Of a stretch of 14,177 nt of DNA, positions 1 through 8,087 are shown in pieces (the stretch's first letter is position 1; every line of letters begins with the position of its first letter). The notes beneath the pieces were generated by a model, which had not been told where the DNA came from, searched no databases, and saw only the letters and a program-made list of their open reading frames with translations. The DNA is taken from assembly GCA_003152975.1 (NCBI GenBank), contig PMBP01000112.1, positions 1-14,177 on the forward strand, written 5' to 3'. This DNA is from Phycisphaerales bacterium. Its GTDB lineage: Bacteria; Planctomycetota; Phycisphaerae; Sedimentisphaerales; Anaerohalosphaeraceae. Made by a program: the position numbers and the translations under genes.

Positions 1-2
1 CG

Positions 3-3000
3 GGGGAGCGGCTCGACGAGGATGGCGACTCGTCAGACTGGATCGAACTTTACAACCTGTCGGGGGCCCCGGTGGAGTTGGGCGGGTGGATCCTGACAAT
101 CGACCCGGACCACAAGAAAGTCTGGATCATTCCCGCGGGCGTTTCGCTGCGGGTTGGGGAGTATCTCGTCCTTTTTGCGTCCGAAAAAAATCGCACGGCT
201 CCGAATAAGCAATTACATACTGATTTTGTCCTTAACAAGGAAGGGTCGTATCTGGCGCTGATCGAGCCGGACGGCGTGACGATCGCCAGCAAGTTTTCGG
301 GATTCGAGTTTGCCTTCGGGCAGTTCGGATATCCTCCGCAGGAAACCAATGTGTCCTACGGGCGGCTGGAAACCGATCTGCGGTACTTCTCCCGGCCGAC
401 CCCGGGCGCGGCCAACAACGGGGAATTTCTGGGATTTGTCGGGCCGATAACCGCCAGCCGCAAGCATGGTTTCTTTACGCAGGCGTTCGAGGTTCGGCTT
501 AGTTGCCAAACGCCGGACGCCAAGATCCGCTTCACAACCGACGGCTCAAATCCCACGGAGGCCAACGGCGCCGACTACGATCCGGCCAAGCTGATCGCGA
601 TCGCCAAGACGACGGTCCTGCGGGCGGCGGCCTTCAAGACCGGCTACCAGCCCAGCCGCACGGAAACCAACACCTACCTGTTTCTGGACGATGTCATTCT
701 GCAATCTCCCGACGGGGCTAAGCCGACCGAGGACTGGCCGGACCCGTATCATAGCGGCGGGGGCCAGTGGATCGACTACGGAATGGACCCGGAAGTGGTC
801 ACCGATCCGCGCTATGCCGGGCAGATGCTCGAGGCGATGAAGGCGATCCCGTCGATCTCGATCACCACGGACCTGGCCAACCTGTTCGACCCGGCCCATG
901 GGATTTATGTCAACGCCTGGAACGATGGGCCCCAGTGGGAACGGCCCTGTTCCATGGAGCTGATTAATCCGGACAAGACGGAAGGATTTCAGGTTAACGC
1001 GGGGCTGCGGATCCGCGGGGGCTTTAGCCGGTCGGATCAGAATCCCAAGCACGCCTTTCGGCTGTTCTTCAGTTCGCGATACGGCGACAGTAGCCTGAAA
1101 TACCCGCTGTTCGGCGACGAAGGCGTTTCATCGTTCGACAAGATCGACCTGCGAACGGACCAGAATTACTCGTGGAGTTTCCGGGGCCGCGGCGGGATGG
1201 ACAACGGCTCCAAGAACACGATGGTCCGCGAGGTTTTCTCGCGGGACACGCAGGGCGAGATGGGCCAGCCCTATACCCGCAGCCGCCACTATCACCTGTA
1301 CCTCAACGGCCAGTACTGGGGAATCTACCAGACCGAGGAGCGGTCCGAATCACGGTTCGCCCAGGATTACCTCGGCGGCGATAGTTCGCAATACGATGTG
1401 ACCAAGGTAGACGCCGGGCCGTATACCGTCACGGCGACCGACGGGACGACGGACGCCTACCGAATTCTCTGGCATGCGGCGATCGACGGCTTTGACACCA
1501 ACGCGGCCTATTACGACATCCAGGGCCTCAATCCCGACGGGACGCCGAACCCAACGAAGAAGAAATGGCTGGATGTGGATAACCTGATCGACTATATGGC
1601 GATTATCTTTTACACGGGCAATTACGATGCTCCGCTGTCGAACTTTTTGGGCAACCAGCGGCCCAACAACTACTTCGCGATCGTCAACCGCCAGGACCCG
1701 GACGGCTGGAAGTTCCTCTGCCACGACGCGGAGCACTCGCTGTTTCTCGGATGGGACCGGACCGGCCCGTGGGAAAACCCGGACCTGCGAATATTCAAGT
1801 ATTTCAACCCACAATGGCTGCATCAACAGCTTTGCGCGAACCCGGAATATCGGATGCGGTTCGCCGACCGGATCCACAAGTATTTCTTCAACGACGGCCT
1901 GCTGACCCCCGACAAGGCGATGCAGCGGTTCAAGGCCCGGGCCGACCGGCTCCAGACGGCCATCCTCGGCGAATCGGCCCGTTGGGGCGACTCCAAAGTG
2001 AACAAGCCCCGGACCAAAGATGACGACTGGTTGCCGGAGATCACTCGGTTGTACGAGGACTACTTCCCCTATCGCACCGACGAGGTCTTGCAGCAATTGA
2101 TCGGGCAGGGGTGGTACCCGACGACAATCGCGCCGATCTTCTACATCGGCCAAAAATACCAGCACGGCGGAAAGGTCACCCCGCCGGGCAATGTGCTGAA
2201 CATTATCAACCCCAATATTACCGGGACCCTGTACTACACCCTCGACGGCACCGACCCGCGACTGCTGGCCGCGCCGCCATCACCCTCGTCGGCCCAGGCG
2301 GCCTCCGACCCTCCGTCGGCTCAGGGATCGACCGACCTCGGCGCGGCCTCGACCTTCCCGCCGGCCGATGACGATCTCGGAAACGCCGACATTGCCTGGA
2401 TTACCGATACGGAGCTGGACAAGAAGTTCACCGACCTGCTGAAAGATCACGGGTACTCGGTCGATCGCTACGAGATGCTGATGCGGGGGCCGCTGGATCC
2501 GTATCGGGCAGGCATGCTCAACAAAGCCAAACTGATTATCATCAGCTCAGCGACGCTGGATATCAGCTATGACGACCCCGAGGGCTGGAACTCAATCACG
2601 ACCCCGCTGATCCTGATGAACGCGTCGTTGGCCCGAAGCAATCGATGGGACTGGGTGGACTCGGCCGCGGCGATGTCCCACGAGCCGACGGACCTGTGGA
2701 CGCCGGTTCCGGAGGATCTCCTATTCTTCGGCCTGTCGATGACCGGCGGAAACAGCGTCAATGTCGTCACCGGCAACACCACCTTCGTCCATGTCAACGA
2801 AGATCAGTTCGGCAGGCCCAACTACGGCAATCCCAAGGCCTTCCGCATCGACGAGGCGACTCCCTATCTGTGGATCGCCCAGTGGAATTCGTGGTGGAAT
2901 GATCCGTTTTACTGGGGAACCGACCAGAAACCGGCCGGCGGACGCATGCTGTTGTCGATGGGTGGCGGGCTGGACACGCTCAAGCCATTCAACCTCAACT

Positions 3001-4994
3001 CCAGCGGCGAGAAGCTGTTCCTCAACGCCGTGGAGATCATGCTTCATTATGATGACCCGCAAGAGGTCAACTTTAGCCCCTATGTCTGGGCCGGTTGGGA
3101 CGAAAATGTCATGTGGCCGGACAAGGAAGTGGAATTATTCGGCTATGTCTTCGACGACGGCATGTTGCCCGATCCCAATGAACTAACCTGGGTCTGGTCA
3201 AAAGTCGAAGGTCCCGGCGAGGTAACGATCGTTAAAGAAATCGTCGAGCCGCATGAATTCATATGGGGACCCTATACCTACCGATATGTCTTCACATTCC
3301 CGACCGTCTCGTTCTCGGAGCCGGGGATCTACGAACTGAAACTGGAGGCCTTCGACGGTGAGTTCTACTCGTCCGATACCACCGTCGTTAAGGTCCTGGA
3401 ACCGGCGGCCTCATTGACGCTGAACAAAAGCACGAGGGTCAAGGCCCGTATTCTCGGCGAAGACGGCGTGTGGAGCGCGATGAACGAGGCGACCTACGGC
3501 ATGGGCCCGGTCGCCGAATCGCTGCGCATATCCGAAATCCACTACCATCCCGACGGCGATCCCAACAGCGAATTCATCGAGGTCGTCAACGCGGGAAACC
3601 AATCGATCAACATTTCCTGGACAGCGTTCACCGAAGGAATTCACTTCGAATTCCCGGATATCGATTTGGCGCCGGGTAAGTATTCGGTCGTGGTGCGAAA
3701 CCGGGCCGCCTTCGAAAAACGATACGGCACATCCATCCCCGTGGCCGGGGAGTACTCCGGAAATCTGGACAACCTCGGTGAGAAAATCGTCCTGCGCGAC
3801 GCGATCGGCACGGTGATTCACTCCTTCAAGTTCTCCGACGGCTGGTACCCGACCACCGACGGACAGGGATTCTCGCTAACCTTCCGCAATCCAAAGACGA
3901 CGGACCCGGCCGCGTGGGCCATGAGCTCGTCGTGGCGGCCTAGCTCACTGGTCGGCGGCTCGCCCGGCAGCGACGATGATGGCCTCGTCCCTCCGCCCGG
4001 CACAATCGTCATTAACGAGCTTCTGGCCCATTCGCACGATACGGCGGCCGATTGGATCGAGCTGTACAACACCCCGCTCGACACCGTCAACATCGGCGGG
4101 TGGTTCCTGTCGGACAGCAATGCCGATGATCCCAACCGGATGAAGTTCGAAATCCCGGAAGGCACGACCATCGGCGGCCATAACTACAGGGTCTTCTACC
4201 AGAACGCCGACTTCGGCAATCCGGCCAACTCCGCCTGCCATTCGCCGTTCGCCCTCAGCGAAAACGGCGAGGCCGTCTATCTGCGATCGCGGCTTGACAA
4301 TGCGGGGCATTTCACCGGCTACTTCGCCGAGCAAAAGTTCGGCGCCTCCCTGGTGAGCGTTTCCTTCGGCCGACATGTCAACTCCGACGACAGCGTCGAT
4401 TTTGTCGCCCAGAACAATATCACGCCGGACGAAACCAACGCCTACCCGAAGGTCGGACCCGTCGTGATCAGCGAAATCTACTACAACCCCCCCACCGGCG
4501 GGACCTTCGCAAGCGACGAGTACGAATTCATCGAACTGATGAATATCACCACGGCCCCGGTCACCTTCCAGTCGCTCGACAATGAACTCAATACCGACTT
4601 GCCCTGGGCCATCGACGAGGGAATCCAGTTCGTCTTCCCACTGAACACCACGCTGGGCGCGTACAAGCGAATGATTCTGGCCCGCAATTCCGCGGCGTTC
4701 GCCGAGCGGTTTGGCAGCGGCCTTCCGGCCGGAACCGTCGTCCTCCAGTGGACCAGTGGCAAGCTCAACAACGCCGGCGAAAAGCTGCAACTGTCCCAGC
4801 CCGGCGACAAGGTCGGCGCAACCCGATACTACATCCCGATCGACACCGTCAAGTATTCCGACCAGGCCCCCTGGCCGGTTTCCGCCGACGGGACGGGCCC
4901 TTCGCTTTATCGCAAGCTGCCGACCTTCCCCGGTAAGAACTATGGCAATGATCCGGCCAATTGGTCGGCATCGACACCCACACCGGGAAGATGA
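3..4994 (+). CDS. Large lamin-tail/CotH-kinase surface protein, 5' end missing
   Basis: The reading frame is open to the left edge, so this is the C-terminal 1663 residues of a longer protein. The first in-frame GTG (72) lies inside a lamin-tail domain, after SDWIELYN, and is not the real start. Domains in order: lamin-tail 1 (nt 3-404); chitobiase-C-like sandwich with IRFTTDGSNPT (about 456-690); CotH-kinase-like domain (about 843-1785) with HLYLNGQYWGIYQTEE and a CHDAEHS motif where CotH proteins carry their catalytic acidic residue; a helical tail to about 2130; a second chitobiase-C-like sandwich (TLDGTDPR, about 2223-2270, resuming at 3405-3500) interrupted by a large insert; lamin-tail 2 (from 3522), 3 (from 4005) and 4 (from 4461). 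Family knowledge puts such proteins outside the cell or on its surface; substrate and role are unknown. It ends after DPANWSASTPTPGR with no dockerin, PEP-CTERM or membrane segment. Domain calls are firm for lamin-tail and CotH, less so for exact borders. Confidence 0.88.
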   Translation, partial: GERLDEDGDSSDWIELYNLSGAPVELGGWILTIDPDHKKVWIIPAGVSLRVGEYLVLFASEKNRTAPNKQLHTDFVLNKEGSYLALIEPDGVTIASKFSGFEFAFGQFGYPPQETNVSYGRLETDLRYFSRPTPGAANNGEFLGFVGPITASRKHGFFTQAFEVRLSCQTPDAKIRFTTDGSNPTEANGADYDPAKLIAIAKTTVLRAAAFKTGYQPSRTETNTYLFLDDVILQSPDGAKPTEDWPDPYHSGGGQWIDYGMDPEVVTDPRYAGQMLEAMKAIPSISITTDLANLFDPAHGIYVNAWNDGPQWERPCSMELINPDKTEGFQVNAGLRIRGGFSRSDQNPKHAFRLFFSSRYGDSSLKYPLFGDEGVSSFDKIDLRTDQNYSWSFRGRGGMDNGSKNTMVREVFSRDTQGEMGQPYTRSRHYHLYLNGQYWGIYQTEERSESRFAQDYLGGDSSQYDVTKVDAGPYTVTATDGTTDAYRILWHAAIDGFDTNAAYYDIQGLNPDGTPNPTKKKWLDVDNLIDYMAIIFYTGNYDAPLSNFLGNQRPNNYFAIVNRQDPDGWKFLCHDAEHSLFLGWDRTGPWENPDLRIFKYFNPQWLHQQLCANPEYRMRFADRIHKYFFNDGLLTPDKAMQRFKARADRLQTAILGESARWGDSKVNKPRTKDDDWLPEITRLYEDYFPYRTDEVLQQLIGQGWYPTTIAPIFYIGQKYQHGGKVTPPGNVLNIINPNITGTLYYTLDGTDPRLLAAPPSPSSAQAASDPPSAQGSTDLGAASTFPPADDDLGNADIAWITDTELDKKFTDLLKDHGYSVDRYEMLMRGPLDPYRAGMLNKAKLIIISSATLDISYDDPEGWNSITTPLILMNASLARSNRWDWVDSAAAMSHEPTDLWTPVPEDLLFFGLSMTGGNSVNVVTGNTTFVHVNEDQFGRPNYGNPKAFRIDEATPYLWIAQWNSWWNDPFYWGTDQKPAGGRMLLSMGGGLDTLKPFNLNSSGEKLFLNAVEIMLHYDDPQEVNFSPYVWAGWDENVMWPDKEVELFGYVFDDGMLPDPNELTWVWSKVEGPGEVTIVKEIVEPHEFIWGPYTYRYVFTFPTVSFSEPGIYELKLEAFDGEFYSSDTTVVKVLEPAASLTLNKSTRVKARILGEDGVWSAMNEATYGMGPVAESLRISEIHYHPDGDPNSEFIEVVNAGNQSINISWTAFTEGIHFEFPDIDLAPGKYSVVVRNRAAFEKRYGTSIPVAGEYSGNLDNLGEKIVLRDAIGTVIHSFKFSDGWYPTTDGQGFSLTFRNPKTTDPAAWAMSSSWRPSSLVGGSPGSDDDGLVPPPGTIVINELLAHSHDTAADWIELYNTPLDTVNIGGWFLSDSNADDPNRMKFEIPEGTTIGGHNYRVFYQNADFGNPANSACHSPFALSENGEAVYLRSRLDNAGHFTGYFAEQKFGASLVSVSFGRHVNSDDSVDFVAQNNITPDETNAYPKVGPVVISEIYYNPPTGGTFASDEYEFIELMNITTAPVTFQSLDNELNTDLPWAIDEGIQFVFPLNTTLGAYKRMILARNSAAFAERFGSGLPAGTVVLQWTSGKLNNAGEKLQLSQPGDKVGATRYYIPIDTVKYSDQAPWPVSADGTGPSLYRKLPTFPGKNYGNDPANWSASTPTPGR
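2271..3401 (+). other. Domain insert splitting the second chitobiase-like sandwich
   Basis: This is a region inside the large surface-protein gene. The sandwich begins with YYTLDGTDPRLLA (ends 2270) and its expected second half, TLNKSTRVKARI followed by WSAMNEATY, appears only from about 3405. Between them are a Pro/Ala/Ser linker (2271-2377); an alpha/beta segment beginning NADIAWITD (about 2382-3055), with KAKLIIISS, WNSITTPLILMN and a closing EKLFLNAVEIML, resembling a Rossmann/amidotransferase-like module seen in other planctomycete surface proteins; and a PKD/REJ-like beta domain (about 3087-3401) with WSKVEGPGEV and GIYELKLEAFDGEF. The frame is unbroken throughout. Domain identities are from recall of family patterns, not a search. 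Confidence 0.6.
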
Positions 4995-5054
4995 AACAGG
5001 AGTCAATTCTGGACTCCCGATTTGGCGGGTATGATCCAAGCCGTTCTACGGCGA

Positions 5055-5129
5055 CCGAGATCTCGTTGTCATTCTGGGAATGACCCGGCATCCAGACACA
5101 AGTTCTGTCGTCCCTGGAGTAGCGACTCC
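5055..5129. repeat. Cluster of short palindromes downstream of the surface-protein gene
   Basis: Three perfect inverted repeats sit close together: CGAGATCTCG (5055-5064), GTCATTC/GAATGAC with a 3-base loop (5068-5084), and GGAGT/ACTCC with a 4-base loop (5116-5129). A further weak hairpin, GGAGTC/GACTCC, lies just after the upstream stop (4999-5017) but has no T-run, so it is a poor terminator. The GTCATTC style resembles dispersed intergenic palindromic elements in other bacteria, but only one copy is seen here. The rest of 4995-5229 holds nothing I can identify. Confidence 0.3.
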
Positions 5130-5229
5130 CTTCCAGATGGGATCGACAACGGCATGCCGCCCTCATGGGAACAGCCGCCGGAAACGGTACCCCCCTGCCG
5201 GGAATTTTGCCCAATTTCCAAAAAAATCA

Positions 5230-5257
5230 TTGCAGGATCGGAATTCGGGGATATAAT
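5230..5257 (+). promoter_or_regulatory. Sigma-70-type promoter for rpsO(-pnp)
   Basis: TTGCAG (5230-5235) and a perfect TATAAT (5252-5257) are separated by 16 bases. A run of seven A residues (5220-5226) lies just upstream of the -35 element and could act like an UP element. Transcription would start near 5264, giving a leader of about 96 bases before rpsO. Confidence 0.72.
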
Positions 5258-5285
5258 GTCTCCCGGTATGAAAGAAAACAAGACA

Positions 5286-5334
5286 TCCCGGCCGGCGCCG
5301 ATCAGGATCGGTGAGTGCGTGTAAGGGGCCGGGA
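5286..5334 (+). promoter_or_regulatory. Structured rpsO leader, candidate S15 autoregulatory RNA
   Basis: TCCCGGCC (5286-5293) is perfectly complementary to GGCCGGGA (5327-5334), forming an 8-bp outer stem. It encloses a 5-bp hairpin, CCGAT/ATCGG, with a CAGG loop (5298-5311). The element lies between the predicted transcription start and the ribosome-binding region of rpsO. S15 is known to repress its own mRNA through several unrelated leader structures in different bacteria; that this is one is inference from position and folding. Confidence 0.45.
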
Positions 5335-5359
5335 ACCAGAGAAAGGGTTCGTAAAACAA

Positions 5360-5626
5360 ATGTTGACCAAAGAAAAGAAGACCAGTGTCATCAGCGACTT
5401 CCGTATGGCCGAGACCGACACGGGATCGCCGGAAGTCCAGATTGCCATCCTGACCGAGCAGATCAACGAACTGACCGAACACCTCAAGATCCACCGCAAG
5501 GATCACTCCTCGCGTCGCGGGTTGCTGAAGATGGTCGGTAACCGCAATTCGCTGCTGAAGTATGTCAAGAACACCGACATCCAGCGGTACCGGACCATCA
5601 TCACCCGTCTGGGCCTGCGGAAGTAA
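5360..5626 (+). CDS. rpsO: Ribosomal protein S15
   Basis: The 88-residue product is a primary 16S rRNA-binding protein of the small subunit, binding the central-domain three-way junction and bridging to the 50S subunit. Full-length family match: [17 protein letters not shown], then [18 protein letters not shown], ending [13 protein letters not shown], which parallels E. coli S15 closely. An in-frame GTG at 5315 would add 15 residues; the ATG at 5360 gives the normal family length and has a purine-rich GAGAAAGGG (5338-5346) upstream, at slightly long spacing. It is followed after 120 bases by pnp, the conserved rpsO-pnp order, and is probably co-transcribed with it from the promoter at 5230-5257. 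Confidence 0.97.
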   Translation: MLTKEKKTSVISDFRMAETDTGSPEVQIAILTEQINELTEHLKIHRKDHSSRRGLLKMVGNRNSLLKYVKNTDIQRYRTIITRLGLRK

Positions 5627-5746
5627 CTCCTTCGCCCTGGCCGTTGACCCGGCTGATCGTCTTTCCGCCGATCGTCTCCGGGCCCCGCCCAAGGTCCGGC
5701 CCTACACAAACAAGAGTTTACCGATTCAGATCAGGAAAAGGATCCT

Positions 5747-7978
5747 ATGTTTACCATCCACAAAATCCAGCGGACCATCGCAGGCAAGGAATTCACCCTC
5801 GAAACCGGCAAGATCGGCCGCCAGGCCCACGGGGCGGTCACCGTCCGGTGCGGCGAAACCATTATCCTGGCCACGGCCGTCACGGCCGACCCCCGGGAAG
5901 GCATCGACTTTTTTCCGTTGAGCGTTGACTACCGCGAAAAATACTCCGCGGCAGGCAAGTTTAAGGGCGGATTCATGAAGCGTGAAGGTCGGCCCTCGGA
6001 AAAGGAAACGCTGACGGCCCGCATGATCGACCGTCCGATCCGGCCGCTGTTTCCCGACGGCTACTTCGACGAAGTGCAAGTCCTTATCACCGTGTTTTCC
6101 TTCGACCAGCAGAACGACCCCGACATCCTGGGGATGATCGGCGCCTCGGCCGCCCTGGCCATCAGCAAGATTCCCTTCCAGGGCCCGCTGGGCGCCTGCC
6201 GGGTCAGCCGCGTCAACGGCCAGTTCGTGGTCAACCCCACATACCCCGAACGGGACCAGAGCGATTTCAACCTGGTGTTGGCCGGGCGACGCGACGCGAT
6301 GAACATGATCGAGGTCGATGCCCACGAAGCCAAGGAAGAGGCCGTCACCGAGGCGATCGCCCTGGGCCAGACCATCATCGCGCAGGTGTGCGACATGATC
6401 GACGAGCTGGTGGCCAAGTGCGGCGTACCGAAGGAACTGCCCGAAATCGAGACCGACGCCGACGGCAAGATCACCTCGATGATCCGCTCCAAGATCGGCG
6501 GCAAGCTCCGCCAGGCGTATCAGATCACGCAGAAGGCCGTTCGGCAAAAAGCCGTGCGGGATGCCAAAGATGCGCTGAAGGAAGAACTGTTCCCCGAAGG
6601 GTCCCAGGCCAAGCCGATCTGTTCAGAAGCTCTGTTTGCCCGTCTGGTGGAAAAGGTCGAAGAAGAAACCGTCCGCGCCCTGATTCTCGAAGGCAAACGG
6701 CCTGACGGCAGGTCGCACGATCAGCTTCGGCAGATCTCGTGCGAGGTGAGTCTGTTGCCAAGAGCGCACGGTTCGGCCCTCTTTACCCGCGGCGAGACGC
6801 AGGCGCTGGTCTCGGCGACGCTGGGAACCGGCCGCGACGAGCAGATCATCGATGGCCTGATGGAGGAATACGGACAGAAATTCATGCTGCATTATTCGTT
6901 CCCGCCGTCATCGGTGGGCGAGGTGCGGCCCATCCGCGGCCCCGGCCGTCGGGAGATCGGGCACGGGGCGCTGGCGGAAAAGGCCCTCGAACAGGTCCGG
7001 CCCGAACAGACCGAATTTCCCTACACGATCAAGATTGCCTCGGACATTACCGAGTCCAATGGTTCCAGTTCAATGGCCTCTATTTGCGGCGGCTGTCTGG
7101 CCATGATGGACGCCGGAGTGCCGATCAAGCGGCCCGTGGCCGGGATTTCCATCGGCCTGGTCTCGGCGCCCGGGCGGCATGTGCTGCTGACGGACATCGT
7201 CGGCGATGAAGACCACTTTGGCGATATGGATTTCAAGATTGCCGGCACCACCGAAGGTATCACCGCCATCCAGCTCGACATCAAGTCGCAGGGACTGGAC
7301 TTCGCCGTCATGAAGGAAGCCGTCTATCGCGCCCGCGACGCACGGCTGGAAATCCTCCGGATCATGGCCACCGCGATTGATAAGCCGCGAGCCACGATGA
7401 GCCCGTACGCCCCGCGGATCGTAATCATCAAGATTGATCCGGAATACATCGGCAAGGTCATCGGCCCCGGCGGCTCGATGGTCAAGGGCATCCAGGAACA
7501 GACCAAGTCCGTCATCGAAATCGAGGAAGACGGCACGATCATGATCAGCTCCACCGGCGGCAGCGAGGGACACCTCATTGCCAAGGGTATCATCGAGAAC
7601 ATGACCACGCCCCCGCAGGTTGGCCGCGTGTACGAAAATGCCCGCGTCGTCACCGTCAAGGAATTCGGGGCGTTTGTCGAAATGACCCCGGGCGTCGAGG
7701 GACTGTGCCATATCAGCGAACTGTCCGACGGTTACATCAAGAGCGTTGACGAAGTCTGCAAGGTCGGAGACCATCTTTCGGTCAAGCTGATCGCCATCGA
7801 CGACCAGGGCCGGTTCAAGCTGTCCCGCAAGGCGGTGTTGCTGGCCGACAAGCCCGAAGGCCAAAACCCGGGGCCCGACCAGGGCCAGAGCGACCAGGGT
7901 CACGGCCAGGGCGGCCGTCCCCGGCGGGAAGAAAAAAATCGATCGGGCCATAGACCCCCCAATAACCCGAGGGTATAA
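5747..7978 (+). CDS. pnp: Polyribonucleotide nucleotidyltransferase (PNPase)
   Basis: The 743-residue enzyme degrades RNA 3'-to-5' using phosphate, releasing nucleoside diphosphates, and also adds tails in reverse; it works as a cytoplasmic trimer. Domains: RNase PH-like 1 (about 1-220), with FMKR (76-79) at the FFRR-loop position and REGRPSEKETLTARMIDRPI; a helical linker (about 240-320); RNase PH-like 2 (about 330-555), with TDIVGDEDHFGDMD at 482-495, where D487 and D493 match the catalytic acids of E. coli PNPase; KH domain with GPGG (573-576); S1 domain (about 625-695). The last 44 residues are a Gly/Gln/Pro/Arg-rich tail of no known fold. The start is supported by AAAAGGA just upstream. 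The 120-base gap from rpsO has a weak GGGCC/GGCCC hairpin (5680-5702); in E. coli the pnp leader is the site of RNase III processing and PNPase autocontrol, and nothing diagnostic of that is visible here. Confidence 0.97.
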   Translation: MFTIHKIQRTIAGKEFTLETGKIGRQAHGAVTVRCGETIILATAVTADPREGIDFFPLSVDYREKYSAAGKFKGGFMKREGRPSEKETLTARMIDRPIRPLFPDGYFDEVQVLITVFSFDQQNDPDILGMIGASAALAISKIPFQGPLGACRVSRVNGQFVVNPTYPERDQSDFNLVLAGRRDAMNMIEVDAHEAKEEAVTEAIALGQTIIAQVCDMIDELVAKCGVPKELPEIETDADGKITSMIRSKIGGKLRQAYQITQKAVRQKAVRDAKDALKEELFPEGSQAKPICSEALFARLVEKVEEETVRALILEGKRPDGRSHDQLRQISCEVSLLPRAHGSALFTRGETQALVSATLGTGRDEQIIDGLMEEYGQKFMLHYSFPPSSVGEVRPIRGPGRREIGHGALAEKALEQVRPEQTEFPYTIKIASDITESNGSSSMASICGGCLAMMDAGVPIKRPVAGISIGLVSAPGRHVLLTDIVGDEDHFGDMDFKIAGTTEGITAIQLDIKSQGLDFAVMKEAVYRARDARLEILRIMATAIDKPRATMSPYAPRIVIIKIDPEYIGKVIGPGGSMVKGIQEQTKSVIEIEEDGTIMISSTGGSEGHLIAKGIIENMTTPPQVGRVYENARVVTVKEFGAFVEMTPGVEGLCHISELSDGYIKSVDEVCKVGDHLSVKLIAIDDQGRFKLSRKAVLLADKPEGQNPGPDQGQSDQGHGQGGRPRREEKNRSGHRPPNNPRV

Positions 7979-7979
7979 T
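7951..7979 (+). promoter_or_regulatory. Promoter of the cold-shock gene, overlapping the pnp stop
   Basis: A perfect TATAAT (7974-7979) overlaps the pnp stop TAA (7976-7978). Seventeen bases upstream is TAGACC (7951-7956), four of six matches to the -35 consensus. Transcription from about 7986 would give a leader of about 100 bases. The -10 match is strong, the -35 moderate. Confidence 0.5.
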
Positions 7980-7999
7980 ACCGGCGAGCCAACCCCTGA

Positions 8000-8055
8000 G
8001 CAGCTCCCGGATGGGCTGTGGGGAGTTTGAGGAAAGGCCGGCCCGGATGGCCGGC
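8000..8055 (+). promoter_or_regulatory. Two tandem hairpins in the cold-shock gene leader
   Basis: Hairpin 1 pairs 8000-8006 with 8013-8019 (7 bp, including G-U pairs), possibly extended by CCCC (7993-7996) with GGGG (8020-8023). Hairpin 2 is a perfect 7-bp GCCGGCC/GGCCGGC (8037-8043 with 8049-8055) around CGGAT. Both tips carry the same nonamer CCCGGATGG (8006-8014 and 8042-8050). Long structured leaders control cold-shock mRNAs in other bacteria; that role here is inferred. Hairpin 2 lacks an adjoining T-run, so a terminator is less likely. Confidence 0.45.
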
Positions 8056-8075
8056 AGGCAGCAGTGGGATTTTGT

Positions 8076-8082
8076 AAGGAGG
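8076..8082 (+). promoter_or_regulatory. Strong Shine-Dalgarno site fixing the cold-shock start
   Basis: AAGGAGG lies 5 bases before the ATG at 8088. It selects this start over an in-frame GTG at 8064, which would add eight residues that do not belong to the cold-shock fold and would place this site inside the gene. Confidence 0.8.
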
Positions 8083-8087
8083 CGATC

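Noticed and set aside
3945..5039. 364-codon open frame on the minus strand
   Set aside because: It is antisense to lamin-tail domains 3 and 4 and shows no family motif.
8037..8072. GC hairpin followed by TTTT as an intrinsic terminator of pnp
   Set aside because: The T-run is about 14 bases away from the stem, and the hairpin sits inside the leader of the next gene between its promoter and start.
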